DNA from: Dipteris shenzhenensis
Taxonomy: Eukaryota; Polypodiophyta; Polypodiopsida; Gleicheniales
Length of the DNA: 64,000 nucleotides
Assembly: GCA_047967505.1 (NCBI GenBank)
Contig: CM106540.1
Reading direction: 5' to 3' (one strand)
A model generated the notes under the pieces. That model had not been told where the DNA came from and did not search any database. It saw nothing but the letters and a program-made list of their open reading frames with translations. Positions 40,916 through 52,100 of this stretch are shown here, in pieces; the first letter of the stretch is position 1; every line of letters starts with the position of its first letter. Made by a program: the position numbers and the translations under genes.

Positions 40916-41078
40916 TGTTAAAGATAGTGTAAATTGCACTATCTACATAGGGCATAGGGGCAAACCCTAACCATAAGGGATTCACATGTATATCTTCATG
41001 TTCATTGTCAATACACTTAGTGTATAGGTAGCTATATCATGTGCACTCCTCTCTCCCTCCCACTCACTTTTGGTATCA
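40916..41078 (+). repeat. Copia-type LTR (163 bp), family of E5/E6
   Basis: Begins TGTTAAAGATAGTG and ends GGTATCA, directly followed by a tRNA-iMet primer site. An inverted, diverged copy is the E6 3' LTR at 41815-41981. Confidence 0.7.
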
Positions 41079-41090
41079 TGGTATCAGAGC
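41079..41090 (+). promoter_or_regulatory. Primer-binding site (tRNA-iMet) of the partial element
   Basis: TGGTATCAGAGC adjoins the LTR end. It fixes the LTR border and shows that the sequence to the right is an internal leader. Confidence 0.88.
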
Positions 41091-41814
41091 CACATCACCC
41101 TCCAAGACACCTCATCGATTTGGACCCCCTCCTTGGACAAAGTTTGGCATAGATTTCAAATGGCCATAACTTTTGATCCAGAAGGAATTTGGAGGTGATC
41201 CAAAAAATAAAATTGCTCACCACTAGCTCACGCTCTACGTACCTCTCACATCAAATTTCACATCTGATATTTCCACAGGTCAATATTATTAAATCCTCAT
41301 CATTGAAACCACAACCTGATCCAATGTAGCGTACCCAGCACTTAAAGTGAATTAAGATAAAATTCTTTTGCTGCATTTGATACTTCTATGTGTAGTCTAG
41401 TTGTAGTCTAGCACCGCCATAGAGGAGATCTAGCTCCACCAAGCCAAGTGAGCCATTGCCACATTACTCGATTAATTCCTAGTGGCGTCACTCCCATCAG
41501 ATCTATCATCAGTATACACATTCACACACTAACACTAGTTCAGTTCTCTTGGTATTTGGCACTTCATCACTTAGTGTGACACTTGGTAGAGTGATCTTCC
41601 TCCCCGAATTTAGGATTGTTGCAGCTTTGCATGCACATATGCCACCAATGTATAGTCACATTTTTTGACTATTTTTGGCATTGGTTTCCACACACATACA
41701 TCAGCCTTGTATAGCCTCTTGGCTACGTTCGACACGTAGTTGTCATCATTCTACTAGAGGCTTGATCCTTGGCATACATGTTCTCACATGACTTGGTTCT
41801 GACAGTTTAGCATA
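41091..41814 (+). repeat. Retrotransposon leader, plus-strand copy 1
   Basis: About 720 bp of non-coding leader starting CACATCACCCTCC. It recurs at 47567-48285 (same strand) and, inverted, at 46636-47209. It stops at a junction with the E6 3' LTR, so everything downstream in this copy is lost. Confidence 0.8.
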
Positions 41815-41981
41815 ACACGGAAGTGAGAGAGGGAGAAAGAGAGGAGTGCATACAATATAGCTACCTATATACTAAGTGTATTGAGAATGAACATGAAAAT
41901 ATACATGTGAACCCCTTAGGGCTAGAGTTAGGGTTTGCCCCTATGCCCTATGTGGATAGTGCAATTTACACTACTTTAACA
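41815..41981 (-). repeat. E6 3' LTR
   Basis: On the minus strand it starts TGTTAAAGTAGTG directly after a G-rich polypurine tract, and matches 40916-41078 in inverted orientation. Its outer end, near 41815, adjoins leader copy 1. Confidence 0.75.
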
Positions 41982-41991
41982 CCCCCTCTTA
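41982..41991 (-). promoter_or_regulatory. E6 polypurine tract
   Basis: The minus strand reads AAGAGGGGG immediately before TGTTAAAG. Confidence 0.75.
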
Positions 41992-42299
41992 AATTGCCCT
42001 GGGTAAGTAGAGGGTGCATGTATAAGACCTTTTTGTAGATTTTGTTTGGTGCGTATGATAGCATCCAAAACTAGAAATTTTTTTTGATAAGAAATTAGAG
42101 TAGTGTGTGCATATGTGAGCACATTAACTACATAGCGTAAGCATGTACAATGAGTACAATTTGCAATCCTATACAGAATGTGGATTTCCCCCTCTTAAAT
42201 TGTGGGTCATTCTTCGCCTTTGGGAATAAAACCCATAAGATAGGCTGAAGGGAAGAGGAAGGAAAGCTAAAAAATAAGATGCCTGCCTAGATCAAAGAC

Positions 42300-42640
42300 T
42301 GGTCAGTCAAAGATAAATGCATCGAGAACTGTGTGTATTGCTACATGCTAAAGATGTCAAGGCTAAACATGTCATAAGTAACCGTGGATTGTGCAGCTTC
42401 TTTGTAGAAGAGGCATCTAGATGTGAGGTTAGTCGATGTTGCGATGGCAATGTAATCTGGTAGGTTGTCACATACAAGGGTATCACCAACCCAAAAGAAC
42501 TGATAGCAATGTTGAATGTATGCTGCAGTAGTGTAATCTCTATCAAATGATGCAGGTTTGAAGAAGACCACATAGTAGGTGTGAACAGAGTGATCCAGGG
42601 GCTGAAAATTTGGGGCCGAAGGTGCAAGTATGATTCCCTA
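42300..42640 (-). other. Protein-like stretch inside E6, function unknown
   Basis: Two overlapping minus-strand frames are open here (106 and 76 codons). The shorter, starting FFKPASFDRDYTTAAY, reads like folded-protein sequence with balanced composition, but I recognise no family. It lies between the shared leader and the 3' LTR, where an internal gene would be expected. It may be a captured host fragment or decayed gag. Confidence 0.3.
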
Positions 42641-43049
42641 TTCTACCAAAGAAGAGGCCCATAAAGTTGACAAGGTACGGTGGCCTGTCAAACTTGTATG
42701 CTCAATTGTCATGAGCTGAAGGTCATCTGATGTGTGCATGGCTAAACATCCATCGACATGGGATTTAGCATCTATCATAGGCTCATTGAGAAGGAGTTGA
42801 TAGTGTAAAGGCCTAGATGCCTGAAATACAACTGTGAAAACATAAGATGTGCTCGAGGCGAATGAGGTGCCGAATGCTGATGTAGGGACCGATCTCTAAT
42901 CATGGATCCAACCTTTAATATGCATCAAGAAAGGACAGTATATGACATCCATAAGTGCAAGCTGAAACAATGAGTCTCCCTAGGGTGTGCTATGGCTGAA
43001 CCTGATGATGTCCATTACACTAGGGTAGGACTATACTAATGCATAGGTA

Positions 43050-43600
43050 TCCTCATGCTAAGGAATGATTTGTTGATCGAAAGAGGTGGTGATCATTGGA
43101 TCGAAGGGTGCAATGCGGCATGACTGAGCTGATGCTAGAATGTCTTGTAAAGTGATCTGTTGATCTAAACTACTCGTAGAAACTGTGTCCATGGTATGCT
43201 CCGTGTCAGGAGGTCAAAGCATCAGAGATGGATGCTAGAATGGAATCACCAGAAAAGCTAAATGCACCATGGCATGTATCTCTGCATGCTGCAGAGGATG
43301 TGAGTGCCTCATACTAAGGACTTACTTGTTGAATAACTCCATGATCACTGATGAACTCTTGCTGAGTATTTGTAGCATCTGTGGCAAAAGATGGAGTTGG
43401 ATCCATGCATGAATGTGATGCATGTACATCACTAGAATCAGTTTTTGTGCTGATGTAGATGAGACTACCTCATACCATCAAATTTGCCTCATGTTGACTA
43501 ACCATCAAATTTGCCTCATGCTGAGGTCTTACTACTGAATGTGCCTCATGATGAGGACTTAGAAGTGTGCATCATGTTGAGGGCTTACCGAGGAATTTGC
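43050..43600 (-). repeat. CCTCA-NNN-TGAGG repeat units, E6 copy
   Basis: Short palindromic words such as CCTCATGCTGAGG (43514) and CCTCATGATGAGG (43543), with diverged forms at 43051 and 43307, are spaced irregularly about 30 bp or more apart. They match those in the E5 arm at 48617-48812 and 49054. Confidence 0.65.
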
Positions 43601-43991
43601 ATGATTAGAAACTGCAGGTTGATCCATGTTAGCATCTGAAACATCTGCATCTAATCTATCAAGGACAATGAGGCTCGAGTCTACATCATAGATTGGTACA
43701 TACCTTGTGGCAATAAATGGTCAAATAAGGTTCTCTTTCCACACACAGATCTCATCCAGAGTCATGACTGGTGTATCATCAATGGCGTGATGTGGATAAC
43801 TCCATGCTGGGTGTAGTCTTATGCTATGTGCAAGAGGCTTATTCATGTACCAGGGCAAGAGTGTCTACCCATGAGAACACTATAAATGAGCTGCTCTTAT
43901 GGGGGGCTTATGCTAAACGATCAAAACCAAGTCATGTGAGAGTTGTGTATGCCAAGGATCAAGCCTATAAAATGAAGATGACAACTGAGTG

Positions 43992-43996
43992 TTGGG
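43992..43996. repeat. E4 target-site duplication, left (TTGGG)
   Basis: Repeated exactly at 46636-46640. Removing E4 plus one copy restores the E6 leader sequence. Confidence 0.93.
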
Positions 43997-44285
43997 TGTT
44001 GGAACACTAAAAGGAAAGAGTAGAGTGGACACAAAATCAGAATACTTGCTTATAGAATGAAGAAGAAAGAGGTCCTTAAGTAGGCACCTCATACAAGGTC
44101 ACTGACATCACTGATGACCTCAAAGCTCCACAATCATCTCCTCAATCTGCTCCTAGATTCACTCAATCATCCTATGTGGCTTTTCCACCACCTAACTGTG
44201 CTTGTGGGCACCTAACTGTGCCTCTAGCACTCACACATAGAAACATAAGGTGTGCCTGAGGCATACACCTTGAGATATCCCAACA
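43997..44285 (-). repeat. E4 3' LTR (289 bp)
   Basis: Plus-strand TGTTGGAACACTAAAAGG to GATATCCCAACA, with perfect TGTTGG/CCAACA ends. Confidence 0.95.
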
Positions 44286-44297
44286 AACCCCCCCTCA
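44286..44297 (-). promoter_or_regulatory. E4 polypurine tract
   Basis: The minus strand reads GAGGGGGGGTT directly before the 3' LTR start. Confidence 0.88.
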
Positions 44298-44660
44298 AGG
44301 AAATGCCTCAGGCTATGTCAAGGATACATCTAGTCTCATAGTTTCTCATGCCATCTCATGGTGGTCAAGGATTAATCTATGGCTAGGTTCTCATGCTAGC
44401 AAGGGTTCCCTTGGGTGTAAGGTAAACAAAAAGGGATACAAACAGACCTTCCAATGGTTATCTCCCCTGCATGTACATGCACACAATGTCTGCAAGAGGT
44501 ACCATGGAGCAAAACATACACATGGCCTACATCATAAGGTGACCAGAGGTGTTTACAAAACACACAAAACACAATAGTTTATTTTCATTCATTTTGGAGG
44601 ACTATCCAGGGTGAGTACCTTGACATAAAAAGAGAGATCTGGAGCATACATAGAGATGAT
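44298..44660 (-). other. E4 3' internal region, non-coding
   Basis: About 360 bp between the GAG stop and the polypurine tract. No pol remnant was recognised in any frame. Confidence 0.6.
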
Positions 44661-45491
44661 TTAAAATGCATAATCTTCAAAGGATGCCTCATCTTGTGGA
44701 GGCTCATTCACTGTAAGTAGATTTGCATTTTTTGTCTTTGCTTTGGCTCTGCAAAACTTCTCACTATGGTTGTTTTTGCCACAGTGCTTGCATGGATTAA
44801 CTTTGAAGCAGTCCTTTGAAAGGTGATTTGTCTTTCCACAGTGATTGCAAGGAGTATACTTGCTCTTTTGGAATTTCATAACATAAGCAGTGTCATTGCC
44901 TTTCCTTAGCTCCATATGTCTTTCTTCTTCTTGGAGAGCTAAGATAATGCCTTCAAGGTTAGGATTGGGAAGATTCTTCAAAGTGCTAACAATGTGATCA
45001 AAACTTTCAGGCATACTCTTAAGTAACACTGCCATAGCATCATCAGGGGTGATAGGAGAGTTGATAGAAGCTAATTGAGTCATAAGTCTCTGCATATAGT
45101 TGACATGAGCAGCTAAAGTAGTATCACTTGCCATCTTTAATTCAAAGAAAGAGATTTTAAGTGATAGTTTAGATATGTGAGAGCTTGCACCAAAAATCAA
45201 GTCTAGCTTCTGCCAAGCTTCCGAAGGAGACTCCAAGTCAGAGATATGATGTATGTAATCATCACCCAAAGCTAAAGCAATTATACCATATGCTTTTTCT
45301 TCTCTTGCTGGATCCCTTGCCGGTCGTGTCGGAGTTGAAGATTGTCCAGCATTGGAGGCCGTAGAAGAAGCGGTAGGAGTAGGTTTGACAAGTCCCCATA
45401 AGTTCTCCCACATCAATGTAAATTTCACCTTCATTTGCCATGTATGGAAGCCCTTTCCATTGAGCTTCTCAAGATTATATATGGTAGCCAT
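44661..45491 (-). CDS. E4 GAG polyprotein (copia-type, two zinc knuckles), 276 aa
   Basis: The protein would form the virus-like particle and bind the element's RNA. ATG at 45491 (MATIYNLEKLNGKGFHTW) is the usual copia-type GAG opening. The frame is open further upstream but without a good ATG. The N-terminal half fits the UBN2/gag-polypeptide family (WENLWGLVKP, then SEAWQKLDLIF and LAAHVNYMQRLMTQLASI). Two CX2CX4HX4C knuckles, CNHCGKTNHLSKDC and CKHCGKNNHSEKFC, lie at about residues 215-228 and 234-247. The frame has no stop or frameshift, unlike every other element frame in the window, which suggests recent activity or selection for GAG. The C-terminus is acidic (DEASFEDYAF) and ends with a true stop instead of running into protease. 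Confidence 0.92.
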   Translation of the reverse strand: MATIYNLEKLNGKGFHTWQMKVKFTLMWENLWGLVKPTPTASSTASNAGQSSTPTRPARDPAREEKAYGIIALALGDDYIHHISDLESPSEAWQKLDLIFGASSHISKLSLKISFFELKMASDTTLAAHVNYMQRLMTQLASINSPITPDDAMAVLLKSMPESFDHIVSTLKNLPNPNLEGIILALQEEERHMELRKGNDTAYVMKFQKSKYTPCNHCGKTNHLSKDCFKVNPCKHCGKNNHSEKFCRAKAKTKNANLLTVNEPPQDEASFEDYAF

Positions 45492-46334
45492 GAGAGGGTC
45501 TAACCCAGATATTGGGCAGTGTCTATCTCTCTTACAAGGCAAAGATAACTGAAATACTTCCAAAGTATGAGCACTTGATGTAGCAAATAGTAGTGACTAG
45601 ATTTCGAACAATGATGCTTCTTTTTACATGCTTCATAGAAGTGGATGAAATAAACACTTTCCAATCAAAACCAGGTCTAGCAAGTCAAAACAAAACTGAA
45701 GCAACACTTGTATGAAGTTATTGAAAACTTCAAAAGACCAGAAATGCTAGAGTAGCATTTTATGTAGCATCATTTTCAAAAGCATGTCAAAACTGTCAAA
45801 ACTAGAGAGCTGAAGTTGGAGGGCTCATAGCACACTCTTCAAAGCAAAAGAAAGGGGGCTTTCTGAGGCAAAAGAAAGCTGGTATACCACAGTAGATCCT
45901 CTGGGAAGAAGAGGCGAAAATATGCGTCAGGTCACCTTCACCTTCTGGAATAAAGTCGACTGGTTTTTCTCTGTTTTCTCCTTCAATATGCAGCCATTGT
46001 TGCTCAAATTTCAGCACAAGGTAGCTCTAGGTATGGAGAAGCTTGCCCTAAAAGGAATTAGACAAAGACGGAGTAGGCGCAGAGAAAACGTAGGAAGAAG
46101 ATTCGATGAACTTCGTGCAATGGCGACCAGCAGAGCTTGCATTTCTTCAATTCCTTGCAGCTCGAAATTTGCCCCAACAAGAGGGATCTCCAGTAGGAAG
46201 GGCGTGGGAAATGGGTGAGAATCGGAGGAGAACAAGCTCAAGCAAATTTTTGGAAGAAGAGGGAGAGATGGTGAAGAAGAAGAAGAGGAAGAAGATGATG
46301 ATGTGGCAGAAATGGGCTCAAGGGGGATCAAATG
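45492..46334 (-). other. E4 leader
   Basis: About 840 bp between primer site and GAG, with a GAA/GAT-rich tract near 46270-46305. Open frames on both strands lack recognisable domains. Confidence 0.6.
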
Positions 46335-46346
46335 GCTCTGATACCA
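46335..46346 (-). promoter_or_regulatory. E4 primer-binding site (tRNA-iMet)
   Basis: The plus strand reads GCTCTGATACCA, flush against the 5' LTR. Confidence 0.95.
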
Positions 46347-46635
46347 TGTTGGAACACTGAAAGGAAAGAGTAGAGTGGACACAAAATCAGAATACTTGCT
46401 TATAGAATGAAGAAGAAAGAGGTCCTTAAGTAGGCACCTCATACAAGGTCACTGACATCACTGATGACCTCAAAGCTCCACAATCATCTCCTCAATCTGC
46501 TCCTAGATTCACTCAGTCATCCTATGTGGCTTTTCCACCACCTAACTGTGCTTGTGGGCATCTAACTGTGCCTCTAGCACTCACACATAGAAACATAAGG
46601 TGTGCTTGAGGCATACACCTTGAGATATCCCAACA
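46347..46635 (-). repeat. E4 5' LTR (289 bp)
   Basis: Same ends as the 3' LTR, four transition differences. It is followed by the right TTGGG copy (46636-46640). Confidence 0.95.
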
Positions 46636-46640
46636 TTGGG
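46636..46640. repeat. E4 target-site duplication, right (TTGGG)
   Basis: Exact repeat of 43992-43996. Confidence 0.93.
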
Positions 46641-47209
46641 CATAGCCAAGAGGTTGTACAAGGATGTGTATGTGCAGGAACCAATGCCAAAAATAGTCAA
46701 CAATGTGACTTTACAAGGGTGGCATATGTGTGTCCAAGAAGTATGCAACCACCTTGAATCCAAGAGGGAGAACTCTGCCAAGTGTCACACTGAGATGCTG
46801 AAGTGCCAAATGCTAAGAGACTAAGCTAATGTCAGTGTGTGAATGTGTATACCGATGATAGAATCGATGGGAGTGACATCGGTGGGGAATTAATCGGTGG
46901 CTAACTTGGCTTGGTGGAGTTGGATCTCTATGATGGTGCTAGTCTATAGTGAAACTACATGTTGAATCGCAAAATGTAGCAAATGAATTTCATCCTAATT
47001 AATTTTAAGTGTTGGGTGCGTTGCAATGGATCAGGAGTTGGTTCTGATGAGGAGGATGCAATGATGCTAACCTATGGAAATCTCAAAATGTAGATTGAAA
47101 GGTCTCAATGCATAGAGCATGATTTGGCTAGCATTTTTGTTTTTTACATCTCTACGAAATTCCCTCTAGATCAAAAGATACGGCCCCCGGAAGGATAAGC
47201 CAAACTTTG

Positions 47210-47566
47210 ATCCCAAGAAGGCTCAAAAATGATGATGTGGCCTAAGGGTTGATGTGGCAGAGGGTGTCACATGCTAAATTCATTGTGTGCCTATGGTGGA
47301 GAGGCAGATGTGCCTAGTAAGAGGTTGTGCCATGTGGCACTACCATATGTCAACAAGTTAACTAGCCTTGTCTAGAAGGCCAAACCAGAGTAAACTCCAC
47401 TCGGGTTAAAAATGACCATTGACCAAACCTGCCTAACTCTAGGCACTCCAAACGTAACCATGTTTTAATATTAACCACTAACTTAACCTTGTCTAACCAA
47501 GGTTAGCTTAAAGTATCTTAACTTGACCAAGGTATCATTGGGACCTGATCCTCCACATCACAGAGG
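47210..47566. other. Spacer between head-to-head elements E6 and E5
   Basis: About 360-400 bp without LTR, primer site or gene. A decayed primer-site-like 'catcacagaggcacatca' lies at its right end, where E5's leader starts. 47460-47530 is rich in 'ttaacctt/aaggtta' words. Confidence 0.5.
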
Positions 47567-48616
47567 CACATCACCCTCCAGGACATCTCATCAATTTGGA
47601 CCCCCTCCTTGGACAAAGTTTGGCATAGATTTCAAATGGCCATAACTTTTGATCTAGAAGGAATTTGGAGGCGATCCAAAAAGAAAAATTGCTCATTATC
47701 TTGCGCTCTACACACATCTTACATCAAATTTCACATATGATGTTTCCACAGGTCACCATCATTAAATCCTCATCATCGGAACTACCTCCTTATCCAATGC
47801 AACGTACCCAGCACTTAAAATGAATTAAGATAAAATTCTTTTGAGGCATTTGATGCTTTGACATATGGTCTAGCTGTAGATGAGCACCACCATAGAGGAG
47901 ATCCAACTCCACCAAGCCAAGTCAGCCATTGCCACATTACCCAATTAGTTCCCAATGGCATCAGTCCCATTGGATCTATCATTGATATACACATTCACAC
48001 ACTGACACCAGTTCAATTCTCTTGGCATTTGGCACTTCATCACTCAGTGTGACATTTGGTAGATTGATCTTCCTCCTTGGATTCAAGATTGTTGCACCTT
48101 TGCATGTAGATATGCCAACCATGTACAGTCACATTCGTTGACTATTTTTGGCATTGGTTTCCACACACATACATCAGCCTTGTACAACCTCTTGGCTATG
48201 CCCGACACATAGTTGTCATCATTCTACTATAGGATTGATCCTTGGCATACATGTTCTCACATGACTTGGTTCTGATTGTTTAGTGTAAGCCCCCCAATGG
48301 TGGCAGCTCTCACATAGTGTTCTTATGGGTAGACACTCTCGTCACGGTACACGGGTAAGCCTCTTGCACAGAGCACTAGACCCCTCCAGCATGGAGTTAT
48401 CCGCATCACACAATTGATGATACACCAGTCATGAATTGGAATGAGATCTGTGAGTGGAAAGAGAACCTTCTTCGACCATTTATTGCCACAAGGTATATAC
48501 CAGCAGTCTATGATTCAAACTCGATCCTCATTGGCCTTGACAGATCAATTGTAGATTCTCCACATGTTAGCATGGATCAGCTTGCAGTTTCTGATCATGC
48601 ACATTCCTTTGTAAGC

Positions 48617-49066
48617 CCTCATCATGAGGCACATTTGGCAATAAGCCCTCAGCACGAGGCATATTTGACGGCGGTAAGTCCTCAGTATGAGGCACTCACA
48701 TCTCCAACTGCATGTGGAGATTGACTCCATCTTTTGCTACAGATGTAGATAGTCAATAGGAGTTCACCATTCATCATGCAGTTATTCAGCCAGGTAAGTC
48801 CTTAGTACGAGACACTCACATCTCTAGCTGCATGCAAAGATTTATGCAATAGTGCATTTAACTCTTCAGGTGATTTTATAGCATCCATCACTAATGCTTT
48901 CATCTCTGACACAGAGCATACCATGGGTTCAGTTCCCTTCTGCAGTTCTGATCAGCAGATCAGTCTAGAGGACATTCTAGCATCAGCTCAATCATGCTGC
49001 ATTGCACCCTTGGATCTAGTTATCACCACCACCTTTGATCAGTAGAGATCATTCCTCAGCATGAGG
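48617..49066 (+). repeat. CCTCA-NNN-TGAGG repeat units, E5 copy
   Basis: CCTCATCATGAGG (48617), CCTCAGCACGAGG (48647), CCTCAGTATGAGG (48680), a diverged unit at 48800 and CCTCAGCATGAGG (49054). The first three are about 30 bp apart and, in the frame open from 48431, encode SPHHEAHL, SPQHEAYL and SPQYEAL. Confidence 0.65.
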
Positions 49067-49199
49067 ATACTTATGCATCAGTGTGGTCCTGCCCCAATGT
49101 AGTGGACATTATTAGGTTTAGCCATAGTGCAACCTGGGGAGACTCAGTGTTTCATCATGCACTTATGGCTATCATATACAATCCTTACATGATGTAGAT

Positions 49200-52100
49200 C
49201 TTGCAAAGTCAGTTTATTTCATAGTAGTAAATGAGCTGACTATGGAAGATTTGTGGAAGAAATTATGTGCCACTTATGCGAAGGAAACTGCCTTTAATAA
49301 AGTTTACCTCATGAAGAGGCTGTTTGAGCTGCAGATGAAGGAACGGGTCTCCATTGCTTCTCACTTGAATGAATCCAATACAATTTTGAGCCAGCTTCAA
49401 GCTCAAACTGTCTTCATTTCCATCCTCATGGGATACCTTCCATACAGCTGTCAGTTACTCTGCACCTGGTGGAGTACTGAAGTTTGATGATGTTGTGGGT
49501 AGCTTGTTGGCCGAGGACATTAGACAAAAGTCTATGGATGGCAACAAGTAGGTTGTAGCCTTAAATTTGCAAAGGGGTAGATCATAGTTCAGGGGGAAGT
49601 CCCAAGAAAGAGGAAAGTCTCATAGTAAATCCAAGGCACAGAACATTGAGTGTTACCACACTGTGACAAGAAGGGCCACATGAAAAAGGATTGCTACAAG
49701 CTAAAAAGAGAGCAAAAGGATAAGAAAAAGAATGCAAATTGGGGTGCTTTGTATCCCTTACATGTATCAAGGGTGTTTGATCATGTTGTTGCAATAACCA
49801 AGCAGCCAGTACTTCTTTATGGCATTATAGGCTGCGGCACATGAGCCAGAATGGAATGAAGCTCTTATGCCATTTGGGTTATGTACTATAGTTGAGTTTT
49901 TATGACTTTGAATTTTGTATGCATTGTCTCTATGGGAAGCAAACTAAATCAGCCCATAAAAGAAGAGAAAAGAAAGAGCTTGAAAGGCTTGATTTGGTGT
50001 ATTCAGATGTATATGGTCCCATGCCTACAAGGTCATTAGGCAGGGCTAAATACTATGTGACATTCATTGATGATGCAACTAGGAAAGCATGGGCTTATGC
50101 TATAGCTTGGAAGAGCAATGTATTCCAGGTATTTCAAAAATGGCTTGCTTTGGCTGAAAATCAGTCAGGTAGAATGCTTAGATGCCTATGGACTGATAAT
50201 GGTGGATAATATATCTATCATGAATTTTAGCTTTTTTGTGATACACATGGGATGAAGAGGGAGCTCATATCTCCTCATACTCCAGAGAAGAATCCAATTG
50301 TAGAACAGATGAACCGCACCATTCAGGAAAGGTTGCAATGTATGCTTTCCAATGCAAGTCTTTCTCGTGGTTTTTGGGCTGAGGCAATGAAGACTGCAGT
50401 GCATGTGATCAATAGATCACCTAGTAAGAGTTTGGATGGTGGTAATCCTAAAGAGGCATGGAGTGGCAAGAAGCTCTCTTACTCTCATTTGTGTATATTT
50501 GGGTGTGAGGCATATGCACATGTGCCAAAAGAGCTTCAAAAGAAGCTAGATCCTAAGTCTAGGAAATGCATCTTTTTGGGTTATGGTGAGAGTGGAGAGA
50601 GGGGCTATCGTCTCTGGGATCTAGAAGCAAAGAAGATCATACGAAGCCATGATGTGGTCTTCAATGAGAAGAAGATGCATAAGACACCCATGAGGGATGT
50701 GGAAATGAGGAGAATCACTATCTAGGATGTGAATCCACTCACATATGTTGATAGAAGTAAGATGTCCATGCACCAAATGTGCAAGAAATGGTGCCACCAG
50801 GTACTCCCACAGGTATACAATTGAGGATAGATGATGGATCATATATTGGTGGAAATGATGAGCTAAATGTGGCTGATATGCAGGCGGGACAACATGCTGA
50901 AATGCTCTTGAGAAGATCAACTAGAGTGTCTAGACCACCTGAGAGATTTGTTCTAGGGGTAGACTATGTGATACTTTACTGATTGCAGGGAGCCTTCTTG
51001 CTATAGGGAGGCTATGATGTGTGAGGATCAACACAAGTGGGAGTATGCTATGCAATTAGAGATGAATTCCCTCATGAAGAATAAGACTTGGGAATTGGTT
51101 TCTTTGCCACATGGAAAGAAAGCATTGCCATGTAAATGGGTCTACAAGATGAAGGTCACAGGAGATGATGTGCCTAAGTGCAAGGCCCATTTGGTTGCTA
51201 AAGGGTTCAAGCAAGAGAAGGGTGTGGCTTTGATGAGATCTTCTCTGTGGTTGTGAAGATGACACTTATATGCATACTTGGACTTGTGGTAGCAAAGGAT
51301 ATGGAGCTTATGCAAATGGATGTCAAGAGATCTTTCTTGCATGGGGATCTGCATGACAAAATTTACATGGTACAGCCGGAAGCCTTTGAAGAAAATGGCA
51401 AAGAACATTTGATTTACAAGCTAAAAAAGAGTGTCTATGGCCTTAAGCAAGCGCCTAGAGAATGGTATTATAAGTTTGACGCTTTCATTCGGGGTCCTAG
51501 GATTTCAAAAGAAGTGAGATTTGATCATTGCCTCTAAACTAAAAGGACTAAGGATAATAGCCTGATACTCCTGGCACTTTATGTGGATGATATGCTATTG
51601 GCTAGCAAGAATACTTATGAACTAGATGCATTGAAGGCCAAGTTTCATGAGGCCTTTGACATGAAGGATTTGGGACCTACAAGTCATATTCTTGGTATGT
51701 GCATCATGCGTGACCGGAGTAGGAAACTCCTTTGGCTTTCACAGAAGGAGTATGTTGCAAAAGTATTGCAGCATTTCAATATGGAGGGGGGGAAGGCAGT
51801 GAGTACTCCATTGCCTCCATATGTGAAACTCAATCATATAGATAGTCCCAAATCAGATGAGGAGAGGGCCATGATGGCCAAGGTTCCTTATGCATCAGCG
51901 GTTGGGAATCTTATGTATGCTATGATAGCTACTAGACCTAACATTGCATTTGCAGTGGGAGTTGTTAGTCGATATATCGCTAATCCAGGAAAGAGGCATT
52001 CGGAGGTAGTTAAGTGCATCATGAGGTACATGAAGGTACCAAGGAGATGTGTATTTGCGCTAACAGAGGAGAGATGCATGTACTTGGGTACACAGATTCA

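Larger units (their letters stand above)
43997..46635 (-). mobile_element. E4: young non-autonomous LTR element encoding only GAG (TR-GAG type)
   Basis: A 2,639-bp complete insertion with two 289-bp LTRs (TGTTGG...CCAACA). It has a 5-bp target-site duplication TTGGG, a primer site flush with the 5' LTR, a polypurine tract and one intact GAG frame. The LTRs differ at only 4 positions, all transitions (hand count, 98.6% identity). There is no protease, integrase, RT or RNase H, and no obvious pol debris. Terminal-repeat retrotransposons with only a GAG domain have been described in plants as TR-GAG elements (established class). It interrupts the older element E6. It would depend on a copia relative elsewhere for enzymes. 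Confidence 0.93.
41815..47209 (-). mobile_element. E6: copia-family LTR element remnant, split by E4
   Basis: Read on the minus strand, leader 47209-46636 continues across the E4 insertion into 43996-42895. Both parts match the E5 leader region 47614-49205 in order. A further internal region (42895-41992), a polypurine tract and a 3' LTR follow. The 5' LTR and primer site are missing at the 47209 end. No RT or integrase is present. Arms are roughly 75-80% similar to E5 by eye, so the copies are old. Confidence 0.7.

Noticed and set aside
48617-49066. Regularly spaced palindromic units that could suggest a CRISPR array
   Set aside because: Units diverge, spacing is irregular, no cas genes are present and the context is a plant retroelement.
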